From Paraprevotella stercoravium (GTDB taxonomy: Bacteria; Bacteroidota; Bacteroidia; Bacteroidales; Bacteroidaceae), in assembly GCA_018883665.1 (NCBI GenBank), contig JAHLFU010000148.1, forward strand, positions 1 to 33,891: a DNA stretch of 33,891 nucleotides. Direction: 5' to 3'. The translations under genes and the position numbers were made by a program. Within the stretch, counting starts at the first letter, position 1. The number at the start of each line of letters is the position of its first letter. The notes beneath the pieces are model-generated. The model worked only from the letters and a program-made list of their open reading frames with translations. It was not told the origin of the DNA and made no database searches. Of the stretch, positions 32,325-33,891 are shown piece after piece.

Positions 32325-33434
32325 ATGGGACTACTGGAATTCAGTAAATTGCCGGTCAATACGCTCGTAGGCGCCGACTGGGATACATTCAAGAAGATGA
32401 CCGACGGGCAGAATATCGGTTCCAAATACAAGAACAAGTATTATCTGACCAAGGGCGTGTGCCGCCTGTTGAGCACCCTCAAGTGCTTGCAGGACAAGAA
32501 GTACGAAAAGCTGCTGGCTTCACAGCCGTTGCAGAACGACCCCGTGTTCATCTTGGGCCACTGGCGCAGCGGAACCACTTTCGTGCACAACATCTTTGCG
32601 CAGGACAAGCATTTCGGTTACACCACTACTTATCAGACTGTGTTCCCGCACCTGATGATGTTTGGACAGCCTATGTTCAAGAAGACCATGGGCTGGCTGA
32701 TGCCGGACAAGCGTCCGACCGACAACATGGAGCTGGCGCCCGATCTGCCTCAGGAGGAAGAGTTCGCCCTGTCAAACATGATGCCATATTCTTATTATGA
32801 CTTCTGGTTCTTCCCGGAGCGCATGATGGAGTATTGCGAGCGTTACCTCACTTTTGAGAAGATCACACCCGAGGAGTTGAAGGTATTTAAGGAGACCTTC
32901 CTCAAGCTGGTGAAGATTTCGTTGTGGAATACCGGCGGCACACAGTATCTGTCCAAGAACCCGCCGCACACCGGTCGTGTAAAGGCTCTGGTGGAACTGT
33001 TCCCCAACGCCAAGTTCATCTATCTGATGCGTAACCCGTACACTGTGTTCGAGAGCACCCGCAGCTTCTTCAACAACACCATCAAGCCGCTGGAGCTCCA
33101 GCCTTACGATGAAAACGTGATGGAGCAGAACATTCTCGATGCCTATACACAGCTGTATCGTGCTTACGAGGAACAGAAGAAGTTCATCCCCGAAGGCAAT
33201 CTCTATGAGGTGAAGTTTGAGGAGTTTGAGCGTGATGCTTTGGCCACCACGGAGGATATTTACCGCAAGCTGAATATTCCGGGATGGGAAGAAGCCCGTC
33301 CGGCCATTGAGGCTTATGTGGGCAAGAAGAAAGGCTACAAGAAGAACAAGTATGAATACAAGCCGCGCACCGTTCAGCTGGTGAACGATAACTGGGGCTA
33401 TGCCCTGAAGGACTGGGATTACCCGGTGCACTAA
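32325..33434 (+). CDS. PAPS-dependent sulfotransferase
   Basis: A 369-residue enzyme of the Sulfotransfer_3-like group that would move the sulfonyl group of PAPS to a hydroxyl acceptor. The 5'-phosphosulfate-binding loop is FILGHWRSGTTFVHN (75-89). The 3'-phosphate site is FIYLMRNPYTVFESTRSFF (231-249), with Arg236 and Ser244 as candidates. YEVKFEEFERDA and the KKKGYKKNKYEY tail also fit the family. No signal peptide is seen, although the first 60 residues are basic and could touch membrane. It ends the cysCDN operon, so its donor is made beside it. In Bacteroides thetaiotaomicron a sulfotransferase in a PAPS locus has been reported to sulfonate cholesterol and other steroids; identity of function here is not proven. 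Confidence 0.85.
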   Translation: MGLLEFSKLPVNTLVGADWDTFKKMTDGQNIGSKYKNKYYLTKGVCRLLSTLKCLQDKKYEKLLASQPLQNDPVFILGHWRSGTTFVHNIFAQDKHFGYTTTYQTVFPHLMMFGQPMFKKTMGWLMPDKRPTDNMELAPDLPQEEEFALSNMMPYSYYDFWFFPERMMEYCERYLTFEKITPEELKVFKETFLKLVKISLWNTGGTQYLSKNPPHTGRVKALVELFPNAKFIYLMRNPYTVFESTRSFFNNTIKPLELQPYDENVMEQNILDAYTQLYRAYEEQKKFIPEGNLYEVKFEEFERDALATTEDIYRKLNIPGWEEARPAIEAYVGKKKGYKKNKYEYKPRTVQLVNDNWGYALKDWDYPVH

Positions 33435-33472
33435 GCTGAGCATGGCTTGACGAATATTATTGTATAAAATGG

Positions 33473-33519
33473 CTCCGTCCCCTTTCCCGAGTGATTCGGG
33501 AGAGGGGACGGAGTTTTTT
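33473..33519 (+). terminator. Rho-independent terminator of the carAB-cys-sulfotransferase operon
   Basis: An 18-base G+C-rich stem with one G-U pair (33473-33490 with 33496-33513), 5-base loop and a T-run at 33514-33519. It is the first recognisable terminator after the promoter at 23144. Confidence 0.93.
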
Positions 33520-33547
33520 AAAAGTTTAATATCAGGAGATTCTGAAA

Positions 33548-33891
33548 CTATCGCCTTTTTATGCCAAAACGTTTCTTTTCCTTGGTAGAGAATATATCTG
33601 TAGTTTCCAAAATATTAAAAACTTCATTCATATCAGTTTCATTTAGCATTCCATAATATTCTCCAGAACAAAGCAAAGCTTGCTTATAGGAATGGAAAAC
33701 AATTCACCGCAGTCTGCAAAACTGTCATATTTTAGAAACTCAGGATAGTTCTCAACTTTAAGCAAATATTGAGCAGACAAATATTCCTTTGAGAATGATG
33801 CTTGTGGACTCATTTTAGTATTGACAAGAACCGAACCGTAACAAATGTCGTTATGCTTATCTACACCAATTATAATCAGACGCTTGGGCTT
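33548..33891 (-). pseudogene. 3' part of an unknown gene, apparently frameshifted
   Basis: A minus-strand reading frame enters from the right edge and gives 82 residues (segments LIIIGVDKHNDICYGSVLVN, SFSKEYLSAQYLLKVENYPE and YDSFADCGELFSIPISK). It stops at 33643-33645. Near 33676-33684 the frame one base over takes on the better protein-like sequence CSGEYYGMLNETDMNEVFN, then FSTKEKKRFGIKRR, ending at TAG 33548-33550. One missing base would explain both halves as one gene. I do not recognise the family. The A+T-rich sequence differs from the neighbouring sulfate operon. It could be a decayed gene, a sequencing error or, less likely, a programmed frameshift. The start lies beyond the window. 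Confidence 0.5.

Overview
The window looks like a chromosomal segment from a member of the Bacteroidales (Bacteroidota), probably a gut-type Bacteroides relative. Three things point there. Promoters follow the Bacteroidota -33/-7 pattern (TTTG, about 20 bases, TAnnTTTG) rather than -35/-10. Purine-rich Shine-Dalgarno sites are mostly absent. Several families are typical of the group: a DUF4494-type protein, a small DUF2582-type winged helix, a C-GCAxxG-C-C protein and a GH13_8-type branching enzyme. No phage, insertion sequence, integrase or CRISPR array was seen. Most of the window is housekeeping sequence.

Layout. 1-800: the 3' end of a small regulator-like gene, two identical tRNA-Cys genes on the minus strand and a small FeoB-associated-type Cys-rich membrane protein. 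940-3700: tilS, a convergent lipoprotein, a C-GCAxxG-C-C protein and a small winged-helix protein. 3789-6162: lepA followed after 4 bases by a Crp/Fnr regulator. 6200-11480, minus strand: a short FolK-like protein, a PhoR/PhoB-type two-component pair and a PiT phosphate transporter with a long cytoplasmic tail, plausibly a phosphate-response block. 11685-14229, minus strand: a LolC/E-type permease and an aspartate-type aminotransferase. 14452-18487: DUF4494 protein, YggS-type PLP protein, acyl-CoA ligase-like enzyme, metallo-beta-lactamase-fold protein and VOC protein. 18675-23049: a secreted protein made of 14 exact-length MORN repeats, the glycogen branching enzyme GlgB and a polytopic membrane protein.

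23144-33519 is the most interesting part. A single good promoter is followed by a roughly 300-base leader holding a 53-codon small ORF and competing hairpins. Then come carA, carB, an SLC13-type anion transporter, cysC, cysD, cysN and a sulfotransferase, all on the plus strand with gaps of 8-14 bases. The only visible terminator lies after the sulfotransferase. CysD/CysN make APS from sulfate and ATP, CysC phosphorylates it to PAPS, and the sulfotransferase can spend PAPS on an acceptor; the transporter may supply sulfate. No sulfite-producing reductase gene is present, so the locus reads as a sulfonation cassette rather than cysteine biosynthesis. It resembles the Bacteroides sulfotransferase locus reported to sulfonate cholesterol and other steroids; the substrate here cannot be read from sequence.

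The right edge carries the 3' part of a minus-strand gene of unknown function that appears frameshifted.
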